Of a stretch of 64,000 nucleotides of DNA, positions 1 to 8,993 are shown piece by piece. This stretch comes from RGIG529 sp050950425. GTDB lineage: Bacteria > Bacillota > Clostridia > Oscillospirales > Oscillospiraceae. Location of the stretch: the NCBI GenBank assembly GCA_050950425.1, contig JBMNHO010000002.1:1240001-1304000 (forward strand). The letters are read 5' to 3'. A model generated the notes under the pieces. It was given only the letters and a program-made list of their open reading frames with translations, was not told where the DNA came from and did not search any database. The position numbers were made by a program, and so were the translations under genes. How positions within the stretch are numbered: position 1 is the first letter of the stretch; the number at the start of each line of letters is the position of its first letter.

Positions 1-119
1 TCGGCACGGCCCGGGCCATGGAGCTCGGGGCGGTGGAGGGGGCCATGAGCAGCCTTTCCATTGCCGTTTCCGGGCTGATCACCGTGGTAGGGGCGTCTGT
101 GTTCGCCCAATTTATATAA
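1..119 (+). CDS. LrgB/CidB-family membrane protein, C-terminal fragment
   Basis: Only the last 38 codons are in the window; the gene begins before position 1 and its reading frame starts at base 3. The visible residues contain GTARAMELGAVEGAMSSLSI followed by a hydrophobic tail, which is the conserved C-terminal signature of LrgB-type proteins (partners of the holin-like LrgA, linked to autolysis control or to pyruvate/glycolate transport). The end is a TAA stop at 117-119. No LrgA partner is visible because it would lie upstream. The assignment rests on this short motif, so the family is fairly secure but the exact role is not. Confidence 0.7.
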   Translation, partial: GTARAMELGAVEGAMSSLSIAVSGLITVVGASVFAQFI

Positions 120-214
120 ATGGCTTGAAAGGGGACGGAAAGCGTGTAGACGCCGCCTTGTTTGAAGAGACGCAAACAGAACCCGTCGGCCGGCGGGAGA
201 CTAGAGCCAGAAAG

Positions 215-252
215 AAAAAAGCCCATGCGGCAAACGCCGCATGGGCTTTTTT
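215..252. terminator. Bidirectional intrinsic terminator
   Basis: An 11-bp perfect stem (GCCCATGCGGC at 221-231 with its complement at 236-246) closes a four-base loop, with T6 after it on the plus strand and A6 before it. It can end both the LrgB-like gene and the leftward gene that stops at 269. Confidence 0.9.
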
Positions 253-268
253 GTAAATCGTTTGAGGA

Positions 269-730
269 TCATTCCTCTGCGCTGGTGCAGCCACAGCCGC
301 AGCCGTCGTCGCAGCAGTCGTCCGCCGCTTCCAGGGTAAAGCTTTGGCCGCAGCTGGGGCAAGCGATGTTGCCCTGCGCCAGAACGGATTCGTCGATGAC
401 CAACGTTTCTCCGCAGCTGGGGCAAGACATCTCAAAGAAGTCGTCTTCTTCATCATCATGGCAGCCACAGCCGCAGTCGTCGTCATCGCAGCAGTCCAGC
501 TCGTCCTCGTCAAACACCATTTCCTCCACGTCGGAAAGGTCGTCAGACAGCGCGTCAATTTCGTCGCCCAGAGCCAATGCGTTTTCTTCCAGATCGGCAA
601 TGGTAAGACCCACGTCCTCCAGAATGTCCATCATCACGGAAATCAGCTTGGCTTCCTTGGATTCCTCCGGGTCCAGCTTCAGTCCTTCGGAAAGGCCTTT
701 CAAGTATGCAACTTTTTCAGTAATCGTCAT
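269..730 (-). CDS. CD1247-type zinc-ribbon protein, cysteine/aspartate-rich
   Basis: A 153-residue acidic protein. Residues 1-70 are a predicted helical N-terminal domain (starting MTITEKVAYLKGL) of the type named after Clostridioides difficile CD1247. A zinc-ribbon-like centre follows, with CPSC at 103-106 and CPSC at 124-127. It is flanked by two near-copies of an unusual motif: CCDDDDCGCGCH at 80-91 and CCDDGCGCGC at 139-148. It lies 31 bp downstream of efp on the same strand, so the two are probably co-transcribed. Function is unknown; the cysteines suggest metal binding, which is inference. Confidence 0.7.
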   Translation of the reverse strand: MTITEKVAYLKGLSEGLKLDPEESKEAKLISVMMDILEDVGLTIADLEENALALGDEIDALSDDLSDVEEMVFDEDELDCCDDDDCGCGCHDDEEDDFFEMSCPSCGETLVIDESVLAQGNIACPSCGQSFTLEAADDCCDDGCGCGCTSAEE

Positions 731-761
731 TTGTTTTACTCCTTGTTCTATGGTTCAAAAA

Positions 762-1325
762 TTAGTTTTTCGCACGTTCCAAATATTCGCCGGTCCGTGT
801 GTCCACACGGATGCGATCGCCGGGGTTGATAAACAAAGGGACTTTGATTTCAGCGCCTGTTTCCAATGTAGCGGGCTTTTGCACGTTGGTGGCGGTGTCG
901 CCTTTGAAGCCGGGGTCCGTCTCGCTGACCTCCAGCTCCACAAAGTTGGGCGGCTCCACACCGAACACGTTGCCCTTGTAAGACATGACCTTGCAGGACA
1001 TATTTTCCTTGACAAAACGGAAGCTGTCGCCCAGCAACTTGGTATCTAAGGGAACCAGCTCATAGCTTTCCATGTCCATGAAGTAATACAGATCGCCGTC
1101 GCTGTAGCTGTACTCCATGTCCTTCCGCTCCACATAGGCGTTTTCAAATTTATCTGAAGGGTTAAATGTCGTTTCCGTTACGGCGCCGGTGATAATATTT
1201 TTCATTTTAACGCGCACAAATGCCGCGCCCTTACCTGGCTTAACGTGCTGAAACTCCACCACTTGCATCACGTTGCCGTCCATCTCAAAGGTGACGCCGT
1301 TTCTAAAATCACTGGCTGAAATCAT
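762..1325 (-). CDS. efp: Elongation factor P
   Basis: A 187-residue protein of normal EF-P length. EF-P binds the ribosomal E site and helps peptide-bond formation at polyproline stretches. The KOW-like N-terminal domain is visible from MISASDFRNGVTFEMDGNVM, with the tip lysine K32 in PGKGAAF, the position modified in many bacteria. The OB domains follow, with the conserved end GDRIRVDTRTGEYLERA. No modification enzyme is in the window. A sigma-A promoter lies about 100 bp upstream of the start. Confidence 0.97.
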   Translation of the reverse strand: MISASDFRNGVTFEMDGNVMQVVEFQHVKPGKGAAFVRVKMKNIITGAVTETTFNPSDKFENAYVERKDMEYSYSDGDLYYFMDMESYELVPLDTKLLGDSFRFVKENMSCKVMSYKGNVFGVEPPNFVELEVSETDPGFKGDTATNVQKPATLETGAEIKVPLFINPGDRIRVDTRTGEYLERAKN

Positions 1326-1427
1326 GTTTTTCCGTCCTCCATACTTCTTATCTGCAACTGCGTGCGCAGCGGAGCCAGCCGGCTGAACACGCGGGCTTTG
1401 CCAAATCCCATAGGGATATCTTGTATT

Positions 1428-1456
1428 ATTTTATACCAAAGTATTCTATATTGCAA
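1428..1456 (-). promoter_or_regulatory. Sigma-A-type promoter for efp
   Basis: On the minus strand: TTGCAA (1451-1456), a 17-bp spacer, then TAAAAT (1428-1433), roughly 100 bp before the efp start. The rest of the 255-bp gap between efp and the upstream gene shows no convincing gene. Confidence 0.65.
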
Positions 1457-1580
1457 GGTAAATCTCTCTTTTTTCTGTTTTAAACCGGCCGGGGAAAACC
1501 GCCGACATGAGGAAGGAAAGCCGGCGCCCCCGGACACAAAGACGTTCCGAGGGCGCGAGGCTGCTTTGTCAAAAGAAAGG

Positions 1581-3878
1581 CTAGTTTGTCTCAAAGGAAA
1601 GCTGGTCTTCCGCCACTGTGACGTGGAGCGTGCGGATGGGGCTTGCGTAGCTGTCGATGATGCGGGACGCAATGGCGTCCTCCAGCTCTTTTTGAATGAG
1701 GCGGCGCAGGTTGCGGGCCCCGTAGGTAAAGGAATATGATTTTTTGGCCAGATAGGAAAGGAGATGCTCGCCATAGGTGAGGGCGATGCCTTTTTCGTTC
1801 AGAGCATGCTGCAGCTCTCCCACCATAATTTTGGCGATGGCGCTGAAGCCCTCCTCCGTCAGCCGGTTGAAGTAAACAATTTCATCCACACGGTTGATGA
1901 ATTCCGGGCGCAGGAAATCGCCCAGGGCTTTCATGGCCTTTTCTTTTCCCTGCTCGTTGATGTTCTTGCCGAAGCCGACAGAGCCGGTTTTTTTGTCGCT
2001 TCCGGCGTTGGACGTCATGACGATGACGGTGTTTTCAAAATTCACTTTTCTGCCGTGGGCATCTGTGATCTGGCCGTCATCCAAAATTTGCAGGAGAACA
2101 TTCAGCACATCGGGATGGGCTTTTTCGATCTCGTCGAACAAAATGACGCAATAGGGCTTCCGGCGCACCTTTTCCGTCAACTGTCCGGCCTCCTCGTACC
2201 CCACATAGCCCGGCGGGGAGCCGATGATGCGGGACACGGCGTGTTTTTCCATAAACTCGGACATATCCAGACGGATGAGGGACTCCGGCGAGTCGAACAG
2301 GTCCTGTGCCAGCTGCTTCACCAGCTCTGTTTTTCCCACGCCGGTGGAGCCCACAAAAATAAAAGAGGTCGGCTTGTGTTTGGGAGAGATCCCAACCCGG
2401 CCCCGGCGGATGGCCGCGGCAACGGCGGCAACCGCCTCAGACTGCCCGATGATATGGGCGGAAAGACGCTCTTCCAGCTTGGACAGCCGCTCAAACTCCT
2501 GCTCTTGGATGCGGCTGGCGGGAATTTTGGTCCACAGCTCAATGACCCTTGAAAGATGCTCGATGGTAAGCTCAGGAACAGGCTCCTGGGCGATCATATC
2601 CAGCTCCGCGAGAAGCTGCATCTCCCGGCTGCGCAGGAAGGCGAGACGCTCGTACGCGGCTTCGCTGGCGTCGGCCAGCATCACATCCCGCTCTTTTTGC
2701 AGGTCGGCCAGCTCCTTTTGGGTTTCTGCCCGGCGGGCATACAGCTGGTCGTGGAGGTTTACCTCGGAGCAGGCCTCGTCGATTAAGTCGATGGCTTTGT
2801 CCGGCAGGAACCGATCTGTGATATACCGTTCGCTCATGGTGACGGCCAGCCGGGTGATCATCGGGGGGATTTTAACGCCGTGGAACGCCTCATAGTAATG
2901 GGCAATGCCGTTTAAAATTTCCACCGTCTGCTCCACAGAAGGCTCGTTCACCGTAACCGGCTGGAACCGCCGCTCCAGCGCCGAGTCCTTTTCAATATGC
3001 TTTCGATATTCGGCAAATGTAGTGGCGCCGATGACCTGGATGTCCCCCCGAGACAGGGCGGGCTTTAAAATATTGGCGGCGTTCATGGAGCCTTCCGCGT
3101 CTCCGGCGCCCACAATGCTATGCACTTCATCGATCACAAGGATGATGTTGCCAAGCCTCTTGATTTCTTCAATCAAGCCCTTCATCCGGCTTTCAAACTG
3201 GCCCCGGAACTGGGTACCAGCCACCAGAGCGGTAAGATCCAGCAGATAGACCTCCTTGTCCAGCAGCTTGTAGGGCACGTTGCCCTCATAAATGCGCTGG
3301 GCCAGCCCCTCGGCGATGGCCGTTTTTCCAACACCCGGCTCGCCGATCAGGCAGGGGTTGTTTTTCTGCCGTCGGTTTAAAATCTGGATGACACGCTGGA
3401 TTTCCTCGCCACGGCCGACCACAGCGTCCAGCTTTCCCTCCTGCGCCTTTCGGGTGAGGGAAATACAATAATTATCCAGATACTTTCGCTTCTGGGTTTT
3501 TGCCTTTTTTTCCGCTTCCCCTTCCTGAGTAGGCGGCCGGTGGGGGGATGGCTCACTCTGCCCCTCTCCTTGCACGCCGCCAAACAGCTTATTTAAGAAA
3601 GGAAAGGTGGCCGTTTTCCCGGCATCTTCCTGCTCGTCTTCTTCCGCATCCGAAAAGCCTTCCTCGCCGCCAAACGCGCCGATCATCTCACGGTTGAGAG
3701 ATTCCAGATCATCTTCTGAAATCCCCATTTTTTGCATCATATCTTCTACCGGCTTAATGCCCAGGTCCTTGGCGCATTTGAGGCAAAGGCCCTCATGTTT
3801 TTGCTGGCCGTTTTCTGTTTTCGTGATGAAAACGACCGCTAAATTCTTTTTGCAGCGGGAACAAAGGGGTGGTTGCAT
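1581..3878 (-). CDS. ClpE-like ATP-dependent Clp protease ATP-binding subunit
   Basis: A 765-residue HSP100/Clp unfoldase that would feed substrates to ClpP. Instead of the usual Clp N-domain it begins with a four-cysteine zinc finger (C6, C9, C32, C35), as in ClpE of Gram-positive bacteria. Two AAA+ modules follow: Walker A GEPGVGKT near residue 180 with Walker B VIDEVH, and Walker A GSTGVGKT near residue 510 with ILFDEIEKAHPD. Between them is a short coiled-coil linker (about 385-420). It starts 14 bp after the pgsA stop with an AAAGGAG site, so it belongs to a leftward operon. No CtsR operator was seen in the short upstream gap. ClpC is the alternative name, but the zinc-finger N-terminus favours ClpE. 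Confidence 0.88.
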   Translation of the reverse strand: MQPPLCSRCKKNLAVVFITKTENGQQKHEGLCLKCAKDLGIKPVEDMMQKMGISEDDLESLNREMIGAFGGEEGFSDAEEDEQEDAGKTATFPFLNKLFGGVQGEGQSEPSPHRPPTQEGEAEKKAKTQKRKYLDNYCISLTRKAQEGKLDAVVGRGEEIQRVIQILNRRQKNNPCLIGEPGVGKTAIAEGLAQRIYEGNVPYKLLDKEVYLLDLTALVAGTQFRGQFESRMKGLIEEIKRLGNIILVIDEVHSIVGAGDAEGSMNAANILKPALSRGDIQVIGATTFAEYRKHIEKDSALERRFQPVTVNEPSVEQTVEILNGIAHYYEAFHGVKIPPMITRLAVTMSERYITDRFLPDKAIDLIDEACSEVNLHDQLYARRAETQKELADLQKERDVMLADASEAAYERLAFLRSREMQLLAELDMIAQEPVPELTIEHLSRVIELWTKIPASRIQEQEFERLSKLEERLSAHIIGQSEAVAAVAAAIRRGRVGISPKHKPTSFIFVGSTGVGKTELVKQLAQDLFDSPESLIRLDMSEFMEKHAVSRIIGSPPGYVGYEEAGQLTEKVRRKPYCVILFDEIEKAHPDVLNVLLQILDDGQITDAHGRKVNFENTVIVMTSNAGSDKKTGSVGFGKNINEQGKEKAMKALGDFLRPEFINRVDEIVYFNRLTEEGFSAIAKIMVGELQHALNEKGIALTYGEHLLSYLAKKSYSFTYGARNLRRLIQKELEDAIASRIIDSYASPIRTLHVTVAEDQLSFETN

Positions 3879-3892
3879 ACCATGATCTCCTT

Positions 3893-4432
3893 TTATGATT
3901 CATTAGATTCGTTGAGTTTAAAGATAAATATCCAAAGATAATTGAGAAAAGCGGCGATGTTGAGCGCCAAAGCGATACAAATGAGGACGGTTGCCCAAGC
4001 AGGGGGGATTTGGGGAAACAGCATCAGACAAACACAAATCACAAAAAATGTGGCGCCCGCTCCCTTGCCAAGCCAGTTGGAGGGCATGACGTCCTCTGTT
4101 TTTTGGTACAGCGTAAGGGCGCCGAGACCCATGAGCGCTTCCTTACAGAAAAAGATGAAAAGGGCCCAAAAAGGCACGATCTGCGCCACGGCAATACACG
4201 TGAGAACCGTGAACGCCATCAGCTTGTCGGCCAGCGGGTCTAAAATGCGACCCATCTGGGAGGTCATATGATAACGCCTTGCGATGCACCCGTCCAGCAC
4301 GTCCGTGAAAGAGGCCAGCACATAGATGAGGACGGCATACAGCCGCGCCCGGGGTGTGTGGCTAAAAAAGACAATGGGAAACAAGGGAACCAGCGCCAAC
4401 CGGAACAGGGACAATAAATTTGGAATGGTCAT
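3893..4432 (-). CDS. pgsA: CDP-diacylglycerol--glycerol-3-phosphate 3-phosphatidyltransferase
   Basis: A 179-residue integral membrane enzyme of phospholipid synthesis, making phosphatidylglycerol phosphate from CDP-diacylglycerol and glycerol-3-phosphate. The CDP-alcohol phosphotransferase motif D-G-x2-A-R-x8-G-x3-D-x3-D is present as LDGCIARR...GRILDPLADK around residues 44-68. Several hydrophobic segments follow. Length matches bacterial PgsA. The gene sits between a CvpA-like gene (12 bp upstream) and the ClpE-like gene. Other CDP-alcohol transferases, such as a cardiolipin-synthase-type enzyme, cannot be excluded by motif alone. Confidence 0.85.
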   Translation of the reverse strand: MTIPNLLSLFRLALVPLFPIVFFSHTPRARLYAVLIYVLASFTDVLDGCIARRYHMTSQMGRILDPLADKLMAFTVLTCIAVAQIVPFWALFIFFCKEALMGLGALTLYQKTEDVMPSNWLGKGAGATFFVICVCLMLFPQIPPAWATVLICIALALNIAAFLNYLWIFIFKLNESNES

Positions 4433-4444
4433 AGCTTCGCTTCC

Positions 4445-5197
4445 TTACGTTTGGATTTCAATGGGCAATGCAGGGAGAAACGCAAAAGGGTTGGACTGCA
4501 ACAGCAGGCGCAAAACAAAGGTTTGTTCCAGTGTATGCGCCGGGAGCCGGAAGGAAAAAAGCTGCAAAACCCAAGCAATGAGAAACAGCACGATGATTCC
4601 CTGGATCAGACCAAAGAGAAGGCCGCCCAAGCGGTTGAGCTGATGCAGAACCGGCAGGCGCGCCACAAGGTTCAGCCCGCGCACCACAATGCCGAGGACG
4701 ACCCGCAGCACAATGGAGAAGAAAAGAAACAGCGCCCAAAACGCGACTTGCGCGGCAAGGGAAAAAGACAGCACCCTGGCGGCGCCGGCGCCCGCGGCGG
4801 AAGCCTGCTGCCGCGCGGCAGACGTGACAGACTGCGCCACACGGTCGTAAATCCCCAGCGTTTTCAAAATGGCGGCAATTCCGTCGTCTTCCAATGCCTC
4901 CTCGCCCCCTGCGCCGCCGGGGGAAGGGACAAGGGCGGGGGCGGGCGTTTCGGAAGGGAGCGCCGAGGGGTCATCCGCGGCCTGCTGAAACCGCTCTACA
5001 AGAGCCGTTTCGATGGAAGGAGCGATCCAAGCGGCCACCGTCGGCGCCGCCGCCCGGGCCAGCATATTTGCCCCCACCAGCGCGATGACAAAGGAGAGCA
5101 GGCCGGCAAGAGAAGAAACAAGCCCCCGCCGGAACCCAGTGACCACAAACAAAATGAGAACAAACAGCAGAAGCAGATCGATGATAACCGGGGTCAC
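4445..5197 (-). CDS. CvpA-family membrane protein
   Basis: A 250-residue protein with four or more hydrophobic segments. The N-terminus (VTPVIIDLLLLFVLILFVV) and the following GFRRGLVSSLAGLLSF match the start of CvpA/colicin V production proteins, a widespread family of uncertain role in cell-envelope function. A proline/serine/alanine-rich loop lies around residues 80-115. I chose the GTG start at 5197: it follows a G-rich ribosome binding site, and a longer frame from 5290 would overlap the upstream gene and lack homology-like sequence. Confidence 0.75.
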   Translation of the reverse strand: MTPVIIDLLLLFVLILFVVTGFRRGLVSSLAGLLSFVIALVGANMLARAAAPTVAAWIAPSIETALVERFQQAADDPSALPSETPAPALVPSPGGAGGEEALEDDGIAAILKTLGIYDRVAQSVTSAARQQASAAGAGAARVLSFSLAAQVAFWALFLFFSIVLRVVLGIVVRGLNLVARLPVLHQLNRLGGLLFGLIQGIIVLFLIAWVLQLFSFRLPAHTLEQTFVLRLLLQSNPFAFLPALPIEIQT

Positions 5198-5252
5198 GTT
5201 ACCCCCCCTTTCAGAAGATGTTGCGAAGGTTTCTTGCGCAAACAGGGAACCG

Positions 5253-6461
5253 TCAAGGCAGATACAGCCAAGCGGTGTCCGCGTCCACACACATGACAGA
5301 CCCGTCCGCCCGCATCAAGATCTTGCGGGTGTTGCCGGTGTCGTCCAATCTCGCATAAAGGTTAAAGCTTTTATCATAGATATCCAAATGATTGGAAAAA
5401 AGAACTCCAATGTAGCGCCCGGCAACGGACAGAGAGACAATATGGTCCGAAAAAGGAAGTGTTGCGATGGTGTTTCCGGACAAGTCAACCGTATCCAGCC
5501 GCCCCAGGCTGCCGGCATGGTATTTTCCAAGCTCCAGCACGGAAAAGCCGTCCCCATCCAGGGAAAAGGCGCTGAGGGATTCATTTTGATAGGAATAAGA
5601 CGAAACCTGTTCCCCTTTGTTGTTGATGTAAACCACAGCATCCTCTGTTAAAACACAAAGCAAATCGCCCATTGGCTTAACGGAAAGAACCAGCTGGCTG
5701 CCAAGATCCAAAGAGGCATATTGGGTTTCACTGTCCAGGCGGTAGAATACCGCCGTACTTTGATATTGGGTGTCGGACTGGCCCACTGTAATGGCGGCCA
5801 TGGTCTTGCAGTCGTTAAACACGGCGGCGTCGGACACAAAGTGGGAAGAGGAGTTCCAGCGGAACACATGCTCCTGGGTATCGTCGTATACGTTTACAAC
5901 GGCCTTGTACCCCGGTGCTTTGGAAACCGTGGTCAGATATCCGCTGTCGTTCAGAGCGGCGGAAAAAAAAGAAAGTCCGTTGTCCAAAGTAAGGGAAAGT
6001 CCCGTTTTCATGCCGGAAAAGGCAACCAGTCGGGGGCCGCCCGCGTCATAAACCAAAGCGGCGTTGCCCGATGTACAAACAATGGGAGAGGACATCACGG
6101 CCTTTTCGGAAAACCGAACCTGGCCGCATTGATCCAGCAGGGCAATCCCCGTGGTGGAGGCGATCAGCAGGCCGTTTTGATAGCTTGCAAATTGATTGCT
6201 GGTGTCTTTTTCATACTGAAACTCCATGCATTGGCCCGACTCCGTCCGTTCCATCTGGCGATAGGCGATGGCCCTTCGCAGCGCGTCAATGTTGAGCTGA
6301 TCCCGAAACGCCACCAGGGCGACGGCACCGAGCACAACAACCAGCATGACAAAAAAAGAGACCGCACGGAACAGAAGGCTGCGTCTGCGCCGCCTTTTTT
6401 TCTTCTTTGGGGGCAGATTCACGCCCGCGGAGGAACGGGAATCCGGTGATTTTTTAGGCAT
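5253..6461 (-). CDS. DUF5711-type membrane-anchored beta-propeller-like protein
   Basis: A 402-residue protein with a highly basic cytoplasmic start (PPKKKKRRRRRS), one transmembrane segment at about residues 30-52 and a large outside domain. The outside part has repeated short strands and WNSS/DLGS-type turns that resemble a beta-propeller. I recognise the arrangement as the DUF5711 family, common in Clostridia and without assigned function. It lies upstream of the CvpA-like gene and downstream of truA in the same leftward series. Function is unknown. Confidence 0.65.
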   Translation of the reverse strand: MPKKSPDSRSSAGVNLPPKKKKRRRRRSLLFRAVSFFVMLVVVLGAVALVAFRDQLNIDALRRAIAYRQMERTESGQCMEFQYEKDTSNQFASYQNGLLIASTTGIALLDQCGQVRFSEKAVMSSPIVCTSGNAALVYDAGGPRLVAFSGMKTGLSLTLDNGLSFFSAALNDSGYLTTVSKAPGYKAVVNVYDDTQEHVFRWNSSSHFVSDAAVFNDCKTMAAITVGQSDTQYQSTAVFYRLDSETQYASLDLGSQLVLSVKPMGDLLCVLTEDAVVYINNKGEQVSSYSYQNESLSAFSLDGDGFSVLELGKYHAGSLGRLDTVDLSGNTIATLPFSDHIVSLSVAGRYIGVLFSNHLDIYDKSFNLYARLDDTGNTRKILMRADGSVMCVDADTAWLYLP

Positions 6462-6515
6462 GGGAGGCCTCCTATCCTACCTGGGCAAATGATAAAAAGA
6501 CGATACGTATCCGGT

Positions 6516-7292
6516 TTAAGCGGAACAGATCCGATCCACTCCGATATCTTCCCGGTACCACAGCCGGGTGAGGTACAGCCCGCCCGGGGGCAAGGTAGGG
6601 CCGGCGGCCGTTCGGTCGCGCCCCAGCAGAAGGCCGGGGATCTCGTCCGGGGAGAGCTTTCCAAGGCCCACATAGACCAAAGTACCCGTGATGGCACGGG
6701 CCATATTATAGAGAAACCCATTGGCGCAGATGGAAACGGAAATCAGCTCTCCCGTGCGCTGCACACGGCAATGATGCACGGTGCGCACAGTGGAGCGCAC
6801 ATCCGTCCCCACAGAGCGAAGGGCTTCAAAATCGTGTGTTCCCTCCAAATGGGCAGCCGCCCGGCTCATTCGTTCCACATCCAGCGGCTTGGGGCAAAAA
6901 TAAGCCCGGTTGACATAGAACGCATTGCGTATGGTAGCATTATAAATCAAATATGTGTACTCCTTTTGAACACAGGAGCCGATTGCATTGAAACTTTTGG
7001 GAACTTCGGTGGCTTTTGTGGCCACAATGCCCTCCGGGAGCCGAGTATTAACGGCCAAAGGAAAGCGGTCGACAGGGATGCGGGAATCGGTCAAAAAATT
7101 GGCGATGTAAACCTTGGCGTGGACGCCCGCGTCGGTCCGGCCGCAGCCGACAACGCGAACCGGGTGCCCCACCACGCCGGAAATGGCCTTTTCCAGCGTT
7201 TCCGCAACAGAAACCGCGTTCTTTTGCACCTGCCACCCGTGAAACCCGGTTCCTACATACATCAGCCGAAGGGCAATGTTCCGCGCTACCAT
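6516..7292 (-). CDS. truA: tRNA pseudouridine(38-40) synthase
   Basis: A 258-residue enzyme that isomerises uridines 38-40 in the tRNA anticodon arm. The catalytic aspartate lies in GCGRTDAGVHA, and the N-terminal strand ALRLMYVGTGFHGWQ is typical. I set the ATG at 7292, giving a 7-bp overlap with ecfT; an upstream extension to 7421 would lie wholly inside ecfT and has no family similarity. The gene order ecfA1-ecfA2-ecfT-truA is conserved in Bacillota, which supports all four names. Confidence 0.95.
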   Translation of the reverse strand: MVARNIALRLMYVGTGFHGWQVQKNAVSVAETLEKAISGVVGHPVRVVGCGRTDAGVHAKVYIANFLTDSRIPVDRFPLAVNTRLPEGIVATKATEVPKSFNAIGSCVQKEYTYLIYNATIRNAFYVNRAYFCPKPLDVERMSRAAAHLEGTHDFEALRSVGTDVRSTVRTVHHCRVQRTGELISVSICANGFLYNMARAITGTLVYVGLGKLSPDEIPGLLLGRDRTAAGPTLPPGGLYLTRLWYREDIGVDRICSA

Positions 7293-8089
7293 CCGAACCG
7301 CCCCAAAACAATGACCCCCACACAAAGGGCAAGGCCGGCAAACAAGGTGACATAATCCCGATGAACCAATTTCAGCTGGCGCATCCGGGTGCGCCCCTCG
7401 CCGCCGTGGTAGCAGCGGCACTCCATGGCAACGGCAAGCTCGTCCGCACGCCGAAACGCGCTGATAAACAGCGGCACCAAAAGAGGCAGAAGGGCCTTGG
7501 CCCGTTTGAGCAAGCTCCCCGTTTCAAAGTCTGCTCCTCTTGCTTTTTGAGCGCTCATAATCTTGTCCGTCTCCTCGATCAACGTGGGGATAAACCGCAG
7601 GGCGATGCTCATCATCATCGACAGCTCATGAATGGGCGCCTTGATTTTTTTCAAAGGGCTCAGCAGCAGCTCCAGCCCGTCTGTCAGCAAGATGGGGGAG
7701 GTGGTGTAGGTGAGCAAAAAAGTGCAGATGATCAGCATAATGATGCGGATGATCATAAAGAAGGCGGAAAAGATGCCTTCTTTTGTGATGGTAAAAATCC
7801 AAAACCGCACCAGCGGCTCGCCGGGGGTATAAAACAAGTTGAGTATCCCCGTGATGATCACCACGATAAAAATGGGCTTGATTCCTTTCAAAATGGTCTT
7901 CAGGCCGATCTTGGAAACGAAAAGGGAAACGCCCAAAATCAACATCATGATGCCGTAAGTGAGAAAGGATTTGGCGGAAAACAGGGCAATGATATACAGC
8001 ATCACGGAAACGAGCTTGATCCGCGGGTCCAGCCGGTGAACAAAGGTGTCCCCCGGGAAGTACTGGCCCAGTGTGATGTCTTTAAGCAT
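7286..8089 (-). CDS. ecfT: Energy-coupling factor transporter transmembrane protein EcfT
   Basis: A 267-residue membrane protein, the T component that couples the two ATPases to exchangeable substrate-binding S components for vitamins and metals. Hydrophobic segments run through the protein, and the coupling-helix motif is visible as SAQKARGADF near residue 180. It overlaps ecfA2 by 8 bp and truA by 7 bp, indicating translational coupling. No S component lies nearby, so this is probably a group II ECF module shared by several distant S genes. Confidence 0.94.
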   Translation of the reverse strand: MLKDITLGQYFPGDTFVHRLDPRIKLVSVMLYIIALFSAKSFLTYGIMMLILGVSLFVSKIGLKTILKGIKPIFIVVIITGILNLFYTPGEPLVRFWIFTITKEGIFSAFFMIIRIIMLIICTFLLTYTTSPILLTDGLELLLSPLKKIKAPIHELSMMMSIALRFIPTLIEETDKIMSAQKARGADFETGSLLKRAKALLPLLVPLFISAFRRADELAVAMECRCYHGGEGRTRMRQLKLVHRDYVTLFAGLALCVGVIVLGRFGW

Positions 8090-8957
8090 GGCGGCCTCCT
8101 TCCAAAAGCGCCAGAATGGCGGAAGTGGCCTGCTCCATGGTGTAAATATGCTGGGACAGGGGAAGGCCCAGCTCCCGCAGCTGGCAGATGACAGAAGTCA
8201 CATGGGGGACCGTCAGCCCGATGCTGGTCAGCTCCTCCGCCCTGGCAAACACCTCCCCCGGGGTTCCCTGCATAAAGATTCGGCTTTCATTCATCACGAT
8301 CAGCCGATCCGCCATGCGGGCCATGTCCTCCATGCTGTGGCTGACCAGGATGATGGTGGAGTTGCGGGCGCTGTGATACGTGCGGATGTTTTCCAAAATG
8401 CTGTCCCGCCCGGCGGGGTCAAGGCCGGCCGTCGGCTCGTCCAGGATAAGAACGTCCGGCTGCATGGCGATGACGCCGGCGATGGCAACCCGCCGCTTCT
8501 GGCCGCCGGACAGCTCAAAGGGGGACTTTTGCAAATCCTCTTCTGAAAGGCCCACGAACTGAGCGGCCTGCAGCACCCGCTGGTGAATTTCCTCCTTGGG
8601 AAGGGACATGTTGCCGGGGCCGAAGGCAATGTCTTTGTAAACCGTTTCTTCAAACAGCTGGTATTCCGGATACTGAAACACCAGGCCGACCCGGAAGCGG
8701 ACGGCCCTTGTCACCTTTGGGGATGTCCAAATATCCTCCCCGTCCAGAAAAATATGGCCGTCGGTTGGCTTGAGCAGCCCGTTTAAATGCTGAATCAAAG
8801 TAGACTTGCCGGAGCCGGTGTGGCCGATGAGGCCGATGATCTCACCCTGCTCGACGGAAATGCTTACATCGTCCAGCGCCACATGCTCAAAGGGGGTTCC
8901 GGCGCTGTAAACATGGGAGAGATGTTCTGTTTTTAAAATTGGCGCCACGTACTTCAT
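8082..8957 (-). CDS. ecfA2: Energy-coupling factor transporter ATP-binding protein EcfA2
   Basis: A 291-residue ABC ATPase. Walker A is GHTGSGKST, the signature is LSGGQKRRVAIAG, and Walker B is LILDEPTAGLDP. Order and N-terminal form (EHLSHVYSAGTPFEHVAL) fit the EcfA2 subunit, which pairs with EcfA1 from the gene 36 bp upstream. It overlaps ecfT by 8 bp. Confidence 0.93.
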   Translation of the reverse strand: MKYVAPILKTEHLSHVYSAGTPFEHVALDDVSISVEQGEIIGLIGHTGSGKSTLIQHLNGLLKPTDGHIFLDGEDIWTSPKVTRAVRFRVGLVFQYPEYQLFEETVYKDIAFGPGNMSLPKEEIHQRVLQAAQFVGLSEEDLQKSPFELSGGQKRRVAIAGVIAMQPDVLILDEPTAGLDPAGRDSILENIRTYHSARNSTIILVSHSMEDMARMADRLIVMNESRIFMQGTPGEVFARAEELTSIGLTVPHVTSVICQLRELGLPLSQHIYTMEQATSAILALLEGGRHA

Positions 8958-8993
8958 TCCTTTATTATAATGGTGCGTGTTTGCGACGGCAAA

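Noticed and set aside
1764..2552. Long open frame on the plus strand opposite the ClpE-like gene (and similar long frames opposite most GC-rich genes)
   Set aside because: Antisense shadow: no ribosome binding site, no protein-like motifs, and it mirrors a clearly conserved gene.
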